Positions 23,676 through 38,000 are shown, counted from the first letter of the stretch. The stretch is DNA of 64,000 nt from Mugil cephalus (GCF_022458985.1 NC_061790.1:20874397-20938396), one strand, 5' to 3'. A program made the numbers and translations. Notes: generated by a model from the sequence alone, not told the origin.

Positions 23676-24161
23676 ATGTGTGAATTTGTGATCTGCTTAC
23701 CTTTCAAATCAGGAGATGGAGAGTAAGAGATGGTATGATTTGGTTTGTTGGTGATCAAGATCACATTGTGGTCCAGATGTGACCTTCAGAAGCTTTCTGG
23801 TGCAACAGCTACATGAAAATTGTGTTCTCTGAAGAATAGGCACATATTGTACATCAAAGGAAAAGTAAATATAGATTTTTTGTGCAGTGATGCCAGAGTG
23901 TCATAATTGCTCAATCTGTGAGATACAGGTTCAAAACTATGATTTAGTGTCTCAATACTATAAGAAGATGCTTTATCATATCCTTGCAAATGTTAAAACA
24001 TTTATTGCAAAGTTGACAATATCTCATTATTATAAAAACAATAACATAACCTTGTTATTTTTTCTTATTTTAATTTTATAATTTTTCCTGCTGTGGTGTT
24101 GTTTTTGTGTTAATGCAGTTCTAGAAAAGAATTTGTCTTGTTTGTCTTATCAGAACATCAT

Positions 24162-24163
<2 letters not shown>

Positions 24164-24202
<39 letters not shown>
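24164..24202. repeat. (AC)n microsatellite
   Basis: About 19 uninterrupted AC units. Confidence 0.95.
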
Positions 24203-24277
24203 AGCTATTAAATTTAAACAAATAAAATTTGTTTTATTATTAAAATGAGTCACTATATATATATATACCTAATTTAT

Positions 24278-24280
<3 letters not shown>

Positions 24281-24340
<60 letters not shown>

Positions 24341-24342
24341 TA
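24281..24342. repeat. (GATA)n microsatellite
   Basis: About 15 GATA units preceded by a short TA tract. Confidence 0.95.
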
Positions 24343-24379
24343 GGTTTAAAAAAAAAAAAAGTTTGGTTACCTAAAACTG

Positions 24380-25660
24380 AAAAATAATGCACATTTCAGA
24401 ATTATACAAAAAGGACTTTTTCAGGAAACATGAAGTGGGTTAACAATTTAAAGCTGTTCTGCAGCAATGAAGGTTGAATCAGCCTTGTGCTACTCATTCC
24501 TACAGGTGTTCCAACTTTTCTTGATTACTTACAACCCCCTCTGTCTGCATAAAAGCAGTGTTGGAACACACTGTGGTACCAGACCCTCATGAGCATCCGG
24601 TGAACAGTATTGTACTGCACAAAGTAGTGTGTTACTACAAAAATGGAGAGAAAATGGCAATTAACAATGGAAGAGAGACCATCATAAGACTTAAAAATGT
24701 AGGTCTTTCCTACAGGGACATTGCAAAAAAAGTCAAGGTGTCAGTGAGTACAGTTTTCTTCACTGTCAAAAGGCTCAGAAACGGGGAAACTCTGACAGGA
24801 AGTGATCTGGCAGACCCAAAGTCACAACTGAATCAGAGGACAAGTTTCTGAGCGTTGATAGCTTGTGTGATAGACAGCTCACAGGACAACAGCTTCAAGC
24901 ACAGCTTAATAGTAGTCGTAGTAAACAAGTCTCAGTTTCAACTGTGAAGAAAAGACTTCGAGCTGCAGGTTTGACAGGACGAGTTGCAGCAAGAAAGCCA
25001 TTGCTAAGAATAAGACAAAGAGGCTCTCCTGGGCCACGAAACACCGCAATTGGCTACTGAAGACTGGAAGAAGGTATTATGGACTGATGAATCAAAATTT
25101 CAAATCTTCGGTTCATCACGCAGGATCTTTGTATGCCGTCGAGTAGGCGAGAGGATGGTTCCACAGTGTGTGACATCAACTGTCAAACATGGAGGAGGAA
25201 ACGGATGGTCTGGGGCTGTTTTGCTGGATCCATGGTCGGTGACTTGTACAGAGTGAGCGGCACCCCGAACCAAAACGGCTACTGCAGCATTCAGCAGCAC
25301 CATGCAATACCCTCTGTTATGTACCTAGTTGTTCAGAGGTTCATCCTACAGCAAGATAATGACCCAAAACAGGAGTCCAAGCTTGGGACTTGGGAAGAAC
25401 TTTCTGAAGAATATTTGATTTCTGTTGTAGAAAGGATGCCACGAGTGTGTTCAGCTGTTATATCGGCCAAAGGTGACTACTATGATGAGTCAAAAGTTTA
25501 GTATACATTTTGGTCTATAAATTGATTCCATGATTTCTTTTTCAACTCAAATTGCTTATTTGTTCTATGCTTTCATTTCAGAGTGCAATGACACAATAAA
25601 CTGAATAATTATCAGTAAAAAAATGGAAAAAGTGTGGTGTTCTGAAACTTTTGACTGTGT
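24380..25660 (+). mobile_element. Tc1/mariner transposase relic
   Basis: Successive plus-strand frames give an N-terminal helix-turn-helix (GLSYRDIAKKVKVSVSTV, 24558-24851), a second DNA-binding part (24863-25060), then WTDESKFQIFGSSRR and MVWGCFAGSMVGDLY (25050-25501) with LQQDNDPK. The frame shifts at least three times and the C-terminal catalytic part is lost. A terminal repeat-like end (GTGTTCTGAAACTTTTGACT) at 25637-25656 runs into a GT microsatellite. Confidence 0.85.
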
Positions 25661-26678
25661 GTGTGTGTGTGTGTACAGCCCTCTATGTTGTCACCAAACG
25701 ACAGGAGGGTACATTTTGGTCATACAAGTTGGGTTTTAGACTATAAATAACTGTGTTTTAAACTATAAAATTTAAAATAAATTGTTAATTTGATTTTCAA
25801 TTCAACAAGCAAAACCAAAAATGGCCAAGTAAATTAACCCTTCGTCCTTTATTTTCTGGAAAGAGACCAAAGAAAGAGAACTACAGAAGAAACCATACAT
25901 TATCTGATTCATATAAAACTGTTACCTATTTGTAGGTGAAGAAGAAAACGATGATGAAGTTGTTTACAGCTGTCAATGATTTTGCAGCTCTCTACAGAAA
26001 ACTAAATTAAAGAAAATACAGTACCGTTGTTTTTGATTTTTGACTCCCACTTTTCTTTCTTTTAATATGACTTGAACAAAACAATTTAGTCTGATGTTAA
26101 CTTGTTCTTTTTCATTTTAAACAAAAATTTAAAAAAAAATAGTATATAATAATCTAGTTTTCATTTGTGGTTTTAAAAGCAAACTTGAATTTGCAAAAAA
26201 AATAAAATAAAAATGCACAGAGATTAACGCATGAATAAGTCAAATACTTTGCAACGATGATTTCATTATTAAACAAGTAGGCTGAGGTAACAAAGCCCCA
26301 TAATTACACAATATGTATTATATTATGTGACATACTGTATTATGTTACAGTTTTAATTAAATGATGGGATGTTGCAGATGTAGGCCACTTAATAATTATA
26401 TGAATATGGCCATGAGGGTTGTGGCTGCTGAACTGATCTCAAACTTCTTTCTTAAAAATTCATGTCACTCTGAAACTTAAAACTCACATTGATCAAAAAC
26501 ACCCTGGAGATGTAGTGTTGACTGGACCATCTCCTCCACAAGAATGTAAGTTGCCCCGACCCTTCTGACAAGCAGGGAGGGCACAAATTTAATGAGCCTG
26601 AGCTTCAGCTCTGCATCCAGTTCAGCTTGTCTTAGTTCTGTAGCAACGGCAGCAGGATGTGATGACTCAAGGCTGATG
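25661..26678. other. AT-rich interval holding the UBE2J1 3' UTR
   Basis: Lies between the Tc1 relic and the UBE2J1 stop codon. No recognised gene or repeat. A short open stretch at about 25936-26010 preceded by AG was considered and not accepted as an exon. Confidence 0.45.
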
Positions 26679-27047
26679 TCACAATTCATAGTCAAACTTG
26701 TACTCATTTGTCAGGTAGATTCTGCGGAAAATGAGTATGGCCAAAGCCAGAGTGAGCACCACAACGAGGAGTGCAGTGCCAGCGTGGCTTTCGTCTCGAA
26801 GCTGGCGAGCAGCTGGGGCAAAATCCTCTCTGTTGGTTGCTGACTCTGTACCATCTCTCTGGTTGAGTTGGCTGTGCTGCTGGCTGTGGCGCTGCCGGGG
26901 GTTGAGAGGACGACCACAGCTGGTGGCAGTGGCTATCTGGGTTCCCTCCACTGCAGTTGCTGAAAACACTTCTGCCTATCGAGGTCACAGACACTGGTTA
27001 TCTTGGATGTAAAGTTATGACATAAAGTTATGTGTATGTAATGTAAT

Positions 27048-27085
<38 letters not shown>

Positions 27086-30000
27086 GTACAGCTATCTTTC
27101 CAAGAACCAGTTTAAGTTTTATACCATCAGACTGAGGACATTTGTCTAAAGTGAGGACATTTTGGCCGGTCCTCACTTTTTTGGCCTCACCTTTTGGCTG
27201 TTTTGAAGGTTAAAACTCAATTTTAGGGTAAAGGTTAAAATCAGGGTAGGGTTAGGCATTTAGTTAAGATGGTTAGGATAAGAGGCTAGGGAATGCATTA
27301 TGCCAATGAGTGTCCACACAAAAATGGCCATAGAAAAGTGAGTGCGTTGGTGTGTGTTCTTGTAACATAAATGTATGTGAGACAGGGGTCAGCAGTATTA
27401 ACAGGAGAGACATCAGAGGAGCCCCTGATTAAGGAATTGGTCTTAGCTGTGGCTTTGGCCTGAGGGTCAGAGGTTGCTGTGGCAGTTTGAGGTGGTTGTC
27501 AATGATGACAGAGGTGTGCTGAGATGGACAGAGAAAGGACAATTTTCTCCCTCTGCACTGGTCTCACATTTGGGCTTACTGTGACAAAACGGTAGCTCAT
27601 ATGAGAAAAACATGCAGACCGTCATAAGGACTTTCTGAAGACTTTGGTATGTTATTTGTCTATTTGGGGAAAATATTCTGGAGGCATGCAAGTTTAAAAC
27701 AGGGGTCCCTTCTGCTTCTCTCAGAAAATCTTTACATTACAGTCAATGGTAAGCAGAGAGAGACATGAAGCTCACAGTTTAAATTCTATACATCTCATTG
27801 CTTTGGCGAGCACTTAGCGAGAGATAGAACAAGTGCAAAAATTGTGTGTAGATTGTAAATTGTGGCCAGGAGGAGTGTGGAAAGAGAAAAGTTTCAGACA
27901 ATTTCATACAACTTCCCGCACTCTGGCTGATTCCGCGCAATACACATACTCGATTCCTCAAGAGGGTCACTTGCTGCTAGTAGCCCTGCTGCCAAGCCCA
28001 CCCCCCACTGAGACAAAGAGAGCGGATGACAGGAGGGTTCACTCCATTCATTCCAATGGAACCAACGTGCCGAGGTGCAGACACCAATACATAGACTGAA
28101 CCCTCTTGTCATCCAGCCAGAGAGAGACAAGGAAAATAAGCATGCAGGCACATGGCAATATATCAACGCCGGCAAAATTATCAAGTTTGTTTTCATTTAT
28201 TCTGCGATTAATTGATTTATTGATTATCTTGACAGACCTACAGGGAGCCAGCATAATGACCTTAGAAATGGAGTGATGTGATTTTCTTTCTTGGTCTTAG
28301 TGAGGACTCGAGCAGCAGAGTTCTGAACGAGCTGCATTTGTCTTATCGACTTTTTAGACCTGTGAATACACTGTTACAGTAATCAGGATACTAAAGATAA
28401 ATGTGTGGACAAGCTTTTCCAGGTCCTGCTGAGACATCAGTCCTTTCATCCTTGAAATGTTCTTCAGGTGATAGCAGGCCAACTTGTAACTGTCTGTGTT
28501 TTTCAAAATTCAGGACCGAGCCCATCACTACGTCCAGATTTCTGCCCTTGTCTGTGGATTTAGTAGGGATGCACCCATGCATCAGCTGAACATCAGTATC
28601 GGCCGATATCGGCCGATGTTTGTTTTCTTGGCATATCATGTGAGCGCTGTGCTGAAGAGAAACTCTTTCTCTCTCTCTCTTTCTGAGTTGTTATTGATGG
28701 AAGAGAGTGCACCTCCCGCATATTTTCCTTGATCAGCTAAAACAAGATGTCAGTTGTGTGGCGGAACTTCACAGTCTTGGAGAAAGATTTACAATATGCC
28801 GTTCGCAATACATGTGCCAGCCATTTTTCTAGAGGCGGTACAGTAAGCAAGGATTTTAAAACATCAAATCTCATAGTCGACCAAAAACGGACGACTGAAG
28901 AAAGTTCAAATCACCGCCAGTAAGACTCAAGGCACTTTTATAGTACTGCGGGACACAGACGTAGTAAGCCTCCGTCCTAGACAGATTATAATTTAATTAT
29001 TCTTTTTATTTGCCACTGCTGCTTTAATTTTAAATAAATACACTATTTAAACTATAAAAAAAACCTAAATGATTCAATGTTTACTGTGATTTATTAAACT
29101 ATCTTCACTGTGTTGCTATCATTAATATTAATAGCACACTAAAAAGAACTTTCACCTGTGGCTGGTTGGATTGTGCTTCATAAAATGGTCATAGAATTGT
29201 TACTAGCATGAGACTAAAACATAAAACCATGGAGACAAATTTGTTCTGTGGGTGTTAGGCCGACAGCAGAGGGTTATGTAGTTTTCTGTGCAACCCCACA
29301 GTGGCAGTATATGCCTACCTGTTCAGCGTGTGGCCTGTCAGCAACTTCATGACTTGCAGATGTGAAAGTGTCTTCTTGTGTGAGGGTTGAAGACTCACTT
29401 TCTGCACAGCGTTCACTAGCCTGTCTCATCAAACTGGACTCGGCCTGCAGAGATACAGAAGGAACTGCAGTTATCCAAACTGTGCCTTGACACAAATAAA
29501 AACATAAAACACTACAGCAAAAAGCAAAATCAAGAACCCCCACACCACCGGCATATACACATACAAACACACTCACATATACATGTGCACACACAAATAC
29601 ACTACACATACACAGGAACACCCACGCCCACATACACACTCAAGCCCCTTTCACATCTAGCAAAAAACCTGCATCGACCCAGGTTTTTCGCTCTGAAGTT
29701 GATATATCTGCCCTTAACATTCTGATTTTGTCTCTTGATGGCCTGATAGACTCTATCATTGTAGAAGCTTCAGCTCAAAAAGTTTTGATTTACTCCCATA
29801 AAGACGATCTCTGAAGGGCGCTCAGACAAGCTTTGGCGCACCCCTGTGATCTCTGTCGACCCCTTGGGGATGCACGGACCCCAGGTCGGAACCATTGCCT
29901 TAGGCAATAGGGAACTTAGGGAACACAGTATATACACTATATTGCCAAAAGTATTTGCTCTCCTATCTAAATAACTTAATTCAGGTGTTCCAAACATGTC

Positions 30001-31994
30001 CATGGCCAAGGGTGTATAAAGTCAAGTACCTAGGCATGGGGACTGCTTCTACAAACATTTGTGAAAGAATGGATCGCTCTCAGGAATTCAGTGAATTCCA
30101 GCAACTTTGTGGGAACAGTTTGGGGGTGGCTGTTGTCATATTAAACTCTAAAGATTAAGAATGGGATTTCACTTAAATGCACATGTGAGGAAAGGCAGGT
30201 GAGCGAATATGTTACGTGGTGTGTGGTTTCCTTGTTTCTTTTCCTTTTCTTTAGGTACCGCCCTCTTTCCCCCCCACTGACTAGCGCAGCTGTGGCGCAT
30301 CAGGCCTGCCAGTTAAAACCCCTGTGAAGCTGGTGCCGAAAAAAGTTGGCCTTCCGGCAGCATGCTGAACGGTGCTGTGTGCATGTGTCAGAGTCTGGTG
30401 TTGGTGTTGCTGTTGCTGTCCAGCAGCGTGTTTGACTGCCTCATCATCAATCGGTTTCCCTTGTTTTTGGAAGCTCGTCTTTAGTTTGACCACTAATAAA
30501 TTGAGTTTTGTTTTGATCTCTGGTGTTTTGGTATATTTTTGTTTGAGTTGATTTTGCTCGTTACTTCCCTCACTCCTAGACACAATCAGGGTCGTAACAG
30601 AATACTTCTGGCAATATAATGTACTTCCATTGCTATGCAGATAACACCAAGCTATATTTCTCCATGAAACCAGATGAAACTAATCAGCTGATTAAACTCT
30701 AAGCATGATAAATCAGCTCTAAGTAGCAGCCAGTGTTTGTACCCTGAAACTGATTTGCTGAGCCAATTCTTTAGCCTCGCAATCCTTTGCAGTGGGGTTA
30801 CTGTTGGGAGTCAGAGCCAGGAGGGAAGTCCGAATGGAGCAACCGCATGTCTCACAACAGAAGTCCTGGGACCTGCCAGATACAAATGATATATGATGGG
30901 CAGGTCATCCTGCAACAAGGGTAATTTTATTTCTACATACAGTCATGCGAAAAAATTAGGACACCCTATGAAAGCCTTTGTGTTTTTAACATATTTAGTA
31001 TCAATTTTCACAATACTGAAAGATTCAAGTGACATAACGAAGCAGAACTGAAGAAAATACCTTTCAAAATGTTATGTATAGTAAAATTAAAAAAATGCAA
31101 TTTATGGTGACCAATAAATGAGGGCACCCCACATGAATTCCACTTAAAGTGTCTAAAATTACACACAGGTGTATCACAACAGGTAAACATGACTAGAACA
31201 TCACTATTTAGCATGTTGAAGAATGTCTGTCTTATTTAAACCTAATTTAATGGTGTGCTCCTGACTGTTGAAGTGAGAGTGGTGAGATCGAAAGTTGTCT
31301 GAGGCCATCACAAAGACAATTGTAGCAGCTTACAAGCCTTGTAAGGGATTTAAAAAGACTGCAAACGATTTTGAAATCAGCCATTCCACTGTCCTGGAAA
31401 TAATCTACAAGTGGAGGACATTAAAACAACTGAGAGCATGGCCAGGTCTGACCGACCAAGAAAGTTCTCCCCGAGAGCAACTGCAAGATGGGGACCCTCA
31501 GCAGGCTCTTGCTCCTGTTCATGTGAAAGTACATATCTCTAAAATTAGAAAGAGATTGCACAAGTTAAAATTTCATTGGAAGTGTGCAAGGAGTAAACTT
31601 TTACTGTTAGAAACATGAAGGCCAGACTTAAATTGCCAGAGAGAACGGAAGACCAGGATTTCTTGGACACATGAGGCTAAAATTTAATTATCTGAATAAC
31701 AGAAGATAAATTTGTCAAAAACAAACAGCTTTCCAGGAAAATAACATCATACCAAGTGTGTGGGTGGAAGTGTCATGGTTTGGGAATACTTTGCTACAGT
31801 GGGACCCAGCCAGTTCATAATCATAGAATCTACCATGAATTCTACCATGTATTACAGGGTGTTGAGGAACATGTCAGGTCATCTGTAAAAAGATAAACCT
31901 GAAGAGGAACTGGATCCTAAAACATGACACCTTCTTTTCCAGGGCTAACGTTCTTTCTTTTTTAAGACAGAACTGCATATTTAATGGGAGTATA

Positions 31995-32064
<70 letters not shown>

Positions 32065-35000
32065 TCACGGTCATAGGATGGTATCTGTGTCACCATCAAG
32101 CTCAGGTCCTCAACCAGAGGCATGGGAATTTGAGGGTTCTGCACAGCATCTTAGCTGTTCCTAGGACTGCCCTCACTGTGTTGTTCCTGGGGTCTGTGGG
32201 AGTGCTCCTACTATCCACTCTAGTCTTAACCTCTGGTACTTCTCAACTTTTTCGTGCCCCTTCTTTTTGGTGTTGGCATCAGCTTGTATCACCACGAACT
32301 TCTTCTGCTCTTTATCCACCACCACAATGTCTGGTTGGTTAGCCAGGACCTGTTTGTCAGTCTGGAAGCTGAAGTCCCACAGAACCTTGGCCCTGTTGTT
32401 CTCAACCACCTTCTGTGGTATGGCCTATTTTTGGACACAACTTCTCATTTAATGGCTTTTCTTCACTTTTTATTTTCATGACTGTTTATATTGTAAAGTC
32501 TCATGGAAGGCATCAGAACTATGAATGAACATATATGGAATTATGTAGTAAATAAAAAAGTGTATGGTGCTCAGACAACAACCTTGTTTTGAACCCAAGT
32601 AAGACCAGCTTCATTGTGGACTACAGGAGGCCCAGGAGGACAGAGCATGCTCCTTTCCTCATGTCAATCAAATCATCAAATTCGTAGGCATCAACATCAC
32701 ATCTGAACAAACCTGGTCTGTGAACACTGCAAACCTGGTGAAGAAGGCCCAACAGAGGCTCTTCTTCCTCAGGAAGCTGAAGAGGAACCTGTCGATTACT
32801 CTACAAACTTCCACAAGACCACAATAGAACACATCCTCTAGCTCAGTGTGACAGTGTGGTATGGGAGCTGCGCGGCACAGGACAGGAAGGACTTAGCTTG
32901 AGTGTTAAGAACTGCACAGGGGATTGTGGGGGGTCCTCTTCCAGATTTGGACTATGCTGACTGGGTCCGAAAGAGGCCCAGAAGCATCACTGCAGATCCC
33001 ACCCACCCTGGCCATGGACAGTTTGTACCTCTCCCTTCACGGAACACAACCAACCTTCCTGCCTGACATGCAGCTCCCCCACCCCCTGTGCAGCTTTATT
33101 TTTACTTTTTTTTTGTATTTTTTTATTTTATTTTTAGTGCTTTCTACTGTACTGAAACATTTTAGGTTCTTCAAAATAGCCACCCTTTGCTTTGATTACT
33201 GCCTGAAATGGTCGTCCAACGGTCTTAAAGGAGTTCCTAGAGATGATGAGCACTTGTTGACCTTTTTGCCTTCACTCTGCAGTCCATCTCATCCGAAACC
33301 ATCTTGAATGGATTTAGGTCAGGTGACTCCTTCTTTGTCAAATAGACCTTACACACCCTGGAGGTGTGTTTTGGGTCATTGACCTGTTGAAAAATAAATG
33401 ATGGTTCAACTAAACGCAAACTGGATGGTTCCTAGAGTTTCTAAAAGTAGAATGGAAGGTAGAGCCTTCAGCTATCAGGCTCCTCTCCTATGGAACCAGC
33501 TCCCAGTTTAGGTTTGGGAGACAGACACTGTCTCTACTTTTAAGCTCAGGCTTAAGACTTTCCTTTCTGACAAAGCTTATAGTTAGGGCTGGACTTAACC
33601 ATCCGTTAGTTATGCTGCTATAGGCCTAGGCTGCAGGGGGACGATGCACTGAGGACGTGTCCTCTCCTCTCTCTTCTCTGGCTCCTGTCCTCTCATATCT
33701 TATAATTTTATTTTCTATCTTCTCTGTTTCCACGCGGCTGGCCTTCGGCAGATGGGTCCCTCCATATGAGCTGGGTTCTGTTCAAGATTTTTCCTTGCCA
33801 CCGTCGCCCTCAGGATTGCTCTGGAGGTTGCAGGCCGGTTTTTGTAAACGTCTTGAGACAGTTCGTATTATTATTGTTATTGTAATAAATAAAATTTAAT
33901 TGAAATGAATATCGTTGCAGGATGCTGTGGTAGCCATGCTGGTTCAGTGTGCCTTCAATTTTGAATAAAAGCCCAACAGTGTCACCAGGAAAGCACCCCC
34001 ACACCATCACACCTCCTCCTCCATCCTTCACGGTGGTAACCATGCGTGTAGAGACCATCCTTTCACCTTGTCTGTGTCGCACAAATACACGGTGGACTCA
34101 TCAGACCAAAGTAAAGATTTCCACTGGTCTAATGTCCATTCCTCGAGTTTCTTAGCCCAAACAATCTCTTCTGCTTGTTGTTTTTCCTTAGTAGGGGTTT
34201 CTTAGCAGCTGTTCATCATAAAATAAATATCATAAAGTCATCATTTGTACAGTCTCCTCTGAACAGTTCATGTAGAGATGTCTGCTACTAGCCTGCTCTG
34301 TGTGGCATTTATCTGGGCTCTAATCTGACATGCTGTTAACACTTGTGTTTTCTGAGTCTGGTGACTTCCTCAGCAGCGGAGATGACTCTTGGTCTTTCTT
34401 TCCTGGGGCAGCCTTCATGTGAGCCAGTTTTATCGTAACATTTGATGGTTCTTGCAACTGCACTTGGGGACACACTCAAGGTTTTTGCAATTTTACTGAC
34501 TGATGACCTTTAGTCCTTGATGGACTAAAGATGGACTCGTTTCTCTTTACGACAGACAGCTGTGTACCAACCTGACTTCTGCACAACATCAATGATTGTC
34601 CCAACCCCATTAAGAATTCCACAAATGCACCCTGGCAAGGCACAGTGCTGTCAACAAAGCAAAGGGTGGCTACTCTGAGGTATCTCAAATATAAAACATA
34701 TTTAGAATTATTTAACAATTTTTCTTTTCTACATAATGCCAAATTTCTTTCTTCATATATTTTATGTCTTCAGTATGCACATAAAATGTAGAAAGTAGTA
34801 AAAAATAAAGAAAAAACACTGAATGAGAAATCATTAAGATACATAATAATACCTTGCACACTCACCTTCACTCAACAGGACAACTTAGACAGATTTCTCA
34901 ACTACCAAATCTTACTTTTTGGCAAGGACTCTCCTTTCTTCTGGGGTATAATCAAGAGATCCTATAGCACCCTCTCCTTTTGTTGGCATGAATCCAATTA

Positions 35001-38000
35001 TGGCTATAAGGGCAGTTCGAACTAGAAGGGAATAAAACAAATAAGGGAAAGGAAAGTTAATGAAAAAACAGGAAGTATATGCGTTCGTGTTCAGGTTTTA
35101 TATAAGTGAGAATACTGCTTTGTTTGCTGAGCATAAACCTCCATGAGGATATCTACCATAGATGTTATGGATGATAGATTGGTTTGATGTAGTTTGCCTC
35201 TACAAATGCAGTTATTTTACCACATGTTTCAACAGCAAATATTCTTATTATCAGAGGAAAGTTTCACTTTTAAGCAGCACATCTGCAGCAGACCAAGGAC
35301 TAAACTGATAGAGATTGCTCAGCTGAAAAAGCTCTTATGGCAGCAGATGCAGCTCTTTTCTGGCTTAAGAGTCTCTCTCCTCACTTCAGGACAATGACCC
35401 AAAGCACATGTATTTAGGTTTTCTGGAGTGTCAAAGCATAAGGCTTTGGATTCATAAATAACAGGTAAAACTGCTATAGATGCCTACAATTTGGCAAAGG
35501 GCCAATTGGTACCAACATACATTTAGACAAGAGACAAGTTTATATGCATCTGGAAGTGTAAAAGACTCCAACATCCTGTGGAAACAAAGAAAGATTAACA
35601 TCAACACATAAACTTATGGACCTCCTATTTAAAAATGGCACAGTCATTTCAGATTTAGTCTTGGCCTTAAAATTATTAGTTTTAGTCACATTTTTGTCAT
35701 TTCTATGTTTGATAGTTTTAAGCCCTATTCGCACGGGGTTAGTTTTACCTGAGGACATCAGTTGAAGAAGCTAAAGTCTGATTAATTCAGGACTTTAAAC
35801 TGAGCTGCAAACTGAGTTTGCCACAATTTACAAAAGAAATTAGAATTGCAGGTAATTATAAAGGGGTCCAACCACACCCATGCAACTCAAACCCAAAGTC
35901 AGCCCCAGACATGGTGCTGCCTGGAGTTGTTATTATGTGTTGTCTCTACACCCTGGCCATGCTTCCATGCAGTGCGTGATATTTTACCTCTGCAGGTCTT
36001 ATTCCTACTACCCTCGCACTCACCACACACAGAGACAGAGATCTGACATGGTTTTTTTTGGCTTTAATAAAAGACAAGCTTTTAGCATCCCCCAGAGGTG
36101 CCAAGTCCTCAATCCACTTACATAAAAGGATTTGCTTCTTCCACATGTGGCCATTTGTACCATGTAATGGCATTTGATGGTTGCCTGTCCAAGTTACTGT
36201 GATTTTTGGCCATCAACTTTGAAATCACAGTGCTAGTATAAAGCTCTTGATGTCAAGTGACGTTTTTGTTGATGCTGCCATATTGGCAGGAAAACTCAGA
36301 AAAGGAAAACTGTTTTAGCACTGATGCGGTGTACAAGAAGGAGCAAGTGGTTGTGGCTACAGAGGAAGCATGCTAGCTGGGGAGCATGCTAAAGGCAAGG
36401 CTAGCTATGTACTGACAAAAGGTAGCAGTTGTAGTTAGATTAATCTAATCTGTCGGTTGAAAGGCACACGGTGGCTTGGTGGCTGCATTTAGGGGGGTGA
36501 CTCTGCGACGCTGGTGCTCACTGTTCAGCCTTCTTGAGGTGTTGTGGGCCTAATGTAACGAAATATCTGTGAAGAGAGGTGCCCAATGATGAGCGGCCCC
36601 TGCACGCTGTCTACTGTTGCTAGTTAGGCTCCTTTGCTGGTGTTTTCTTGTCTGTAACTTCTGATCTTGGCAGAGGGGAGGAATGTTGTTTGAAGCATAG
36701 TTGCATGTCCCATCATTTCTTACTTACTGCTGGCGGTTAGGCTAATTAGCTGGTGTGTGACAGAGCTATTTTGACATAGGCAGAAGGAAGAGATGCCTGG
36801 TCGAGTGTGGTCACACATTTCTTACCTACTGCTGGTGGCTAGGCTAATTAGCTGGTGTTTTCTAGTGTTTTATTTCTGTGGCTAGGCTAATTGTATCTCG
36901 TTTCTGACAGAGACAGAAGGGAGAGATGTCTGGTCGAGCCTGGTCACATTCCTATTATCTCTATTACCTACTGCTGCTGGCTAGGTTGCTGGTTGGTTGT
37001 CCAGTTGGACCTGGCTTCTAAAGGAGTTTTGCCTTAGATCGTGGCACAAGGGATTGTAACATCTCATCCTGTGTATTAATGAATTTAGGCTTGAGGGTAC
37101 CTGAAAATGTAATGTATACAATAATTCATTAACTTTTAAAATTTTTCAATTTCCATTTTTGTTTTTTCTAATGATTTACAGCTTTTACAATTTGTTACAC
37201 TGCACTACACTTGCATCAGCCTATAGCCATGTGTGTCTTGAATCTATTGAGGTGTAGGACTTAACTGTGCACAGGGGGAAAAAAAACAGTGATTACAAAT
37301 GTGTCAGATACCAAAAACGGCCAAAAATAGCTTGGGATTCAGAGATACTCTTGTTTTTATATAGCCTTTCTACCTAATGGAACTCAAAGCGATTTACAGT
37401 CCCAGACACATCTACATTCACTCGCGCACACACATACACACACACATAACAGCCATACACTGAGAGATGCTGGGGGTTCAGTGTGTTGCTGACACACATT
37501 CTGGGGATTGAACCGCTACATGTTCTTTGACAACCAGCTCTACCTGCTGAGCCACAACCATCCCTATGCATGAGGGTTAAGTTAAGACATTTAACAAACT
37601 TGCGTCAGTAGTTGTGGCCTGTTAAGCTAAATGAGGCTGCCTTTAAAGATCACAGAAATAATACACTTAAGTTTACAATCTTATTTCATGAGTCATTGTA
37701 CCAAACCAGTGACACCAACAGAGGGGGCTACGGGGTAAGATGTGAACCATCCAGGGGCGTTGCTAGGCCTGCAGCTTTATGCTGCTAGGTCTATTTGTCT
37801 TTTTCAAGTGTTAATGAATTAATTTGAATATCGAACCTGTATGTCTTCTGTTCTAAGTATTTAAAAACAGCCCGATCCCAGCCGACAGAGCAACGTAGGC
37901 TACGGTAGGTCAGTGTGTTAACGTCCTATGGATAGCTGAGCTCTCTCTCCGAAATGATTCCCATTAACATCTGGCTCAAAAAAAGCCAAACCTACCTCTC

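Noticed and set aside
25936-26010. Short open stretch after an AG, ending in TAA, as a further RAD51 or other exon
   Set aside because: RAD51 already ends with its normal C-terminus at 22776, and the 24-residue stretch matches nothing known to me.
27833-28254. Overlapping frames on both strands in UBE2J1 intron 7
   Set aside because: No splice context, no recognisable domain; low-complexity and chance open reading.
30281-30583. 100-codon minus-strand frame as a gene
   Set aside because: It lies wholly within a solo LTR defined by TG...CA ends and target duplications.
31874-32342. Open frames of repeated Thr-His or Cys-Val
   Set aside because: They are translations of the (TG)n microsatellite.
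32924-33307. 127-codon plus-strand frame as a protein gene
   Set aside because: It overlaps the 3' UTR of a LINE fragment and then low-complexity T-rich DNA.
37500-37570. tRNA gene in the repeat end
   Set aside because: A B-box-like motif exists but no complete cloverleaf was visible, and the same sequence recurs as an interspersed repeat.
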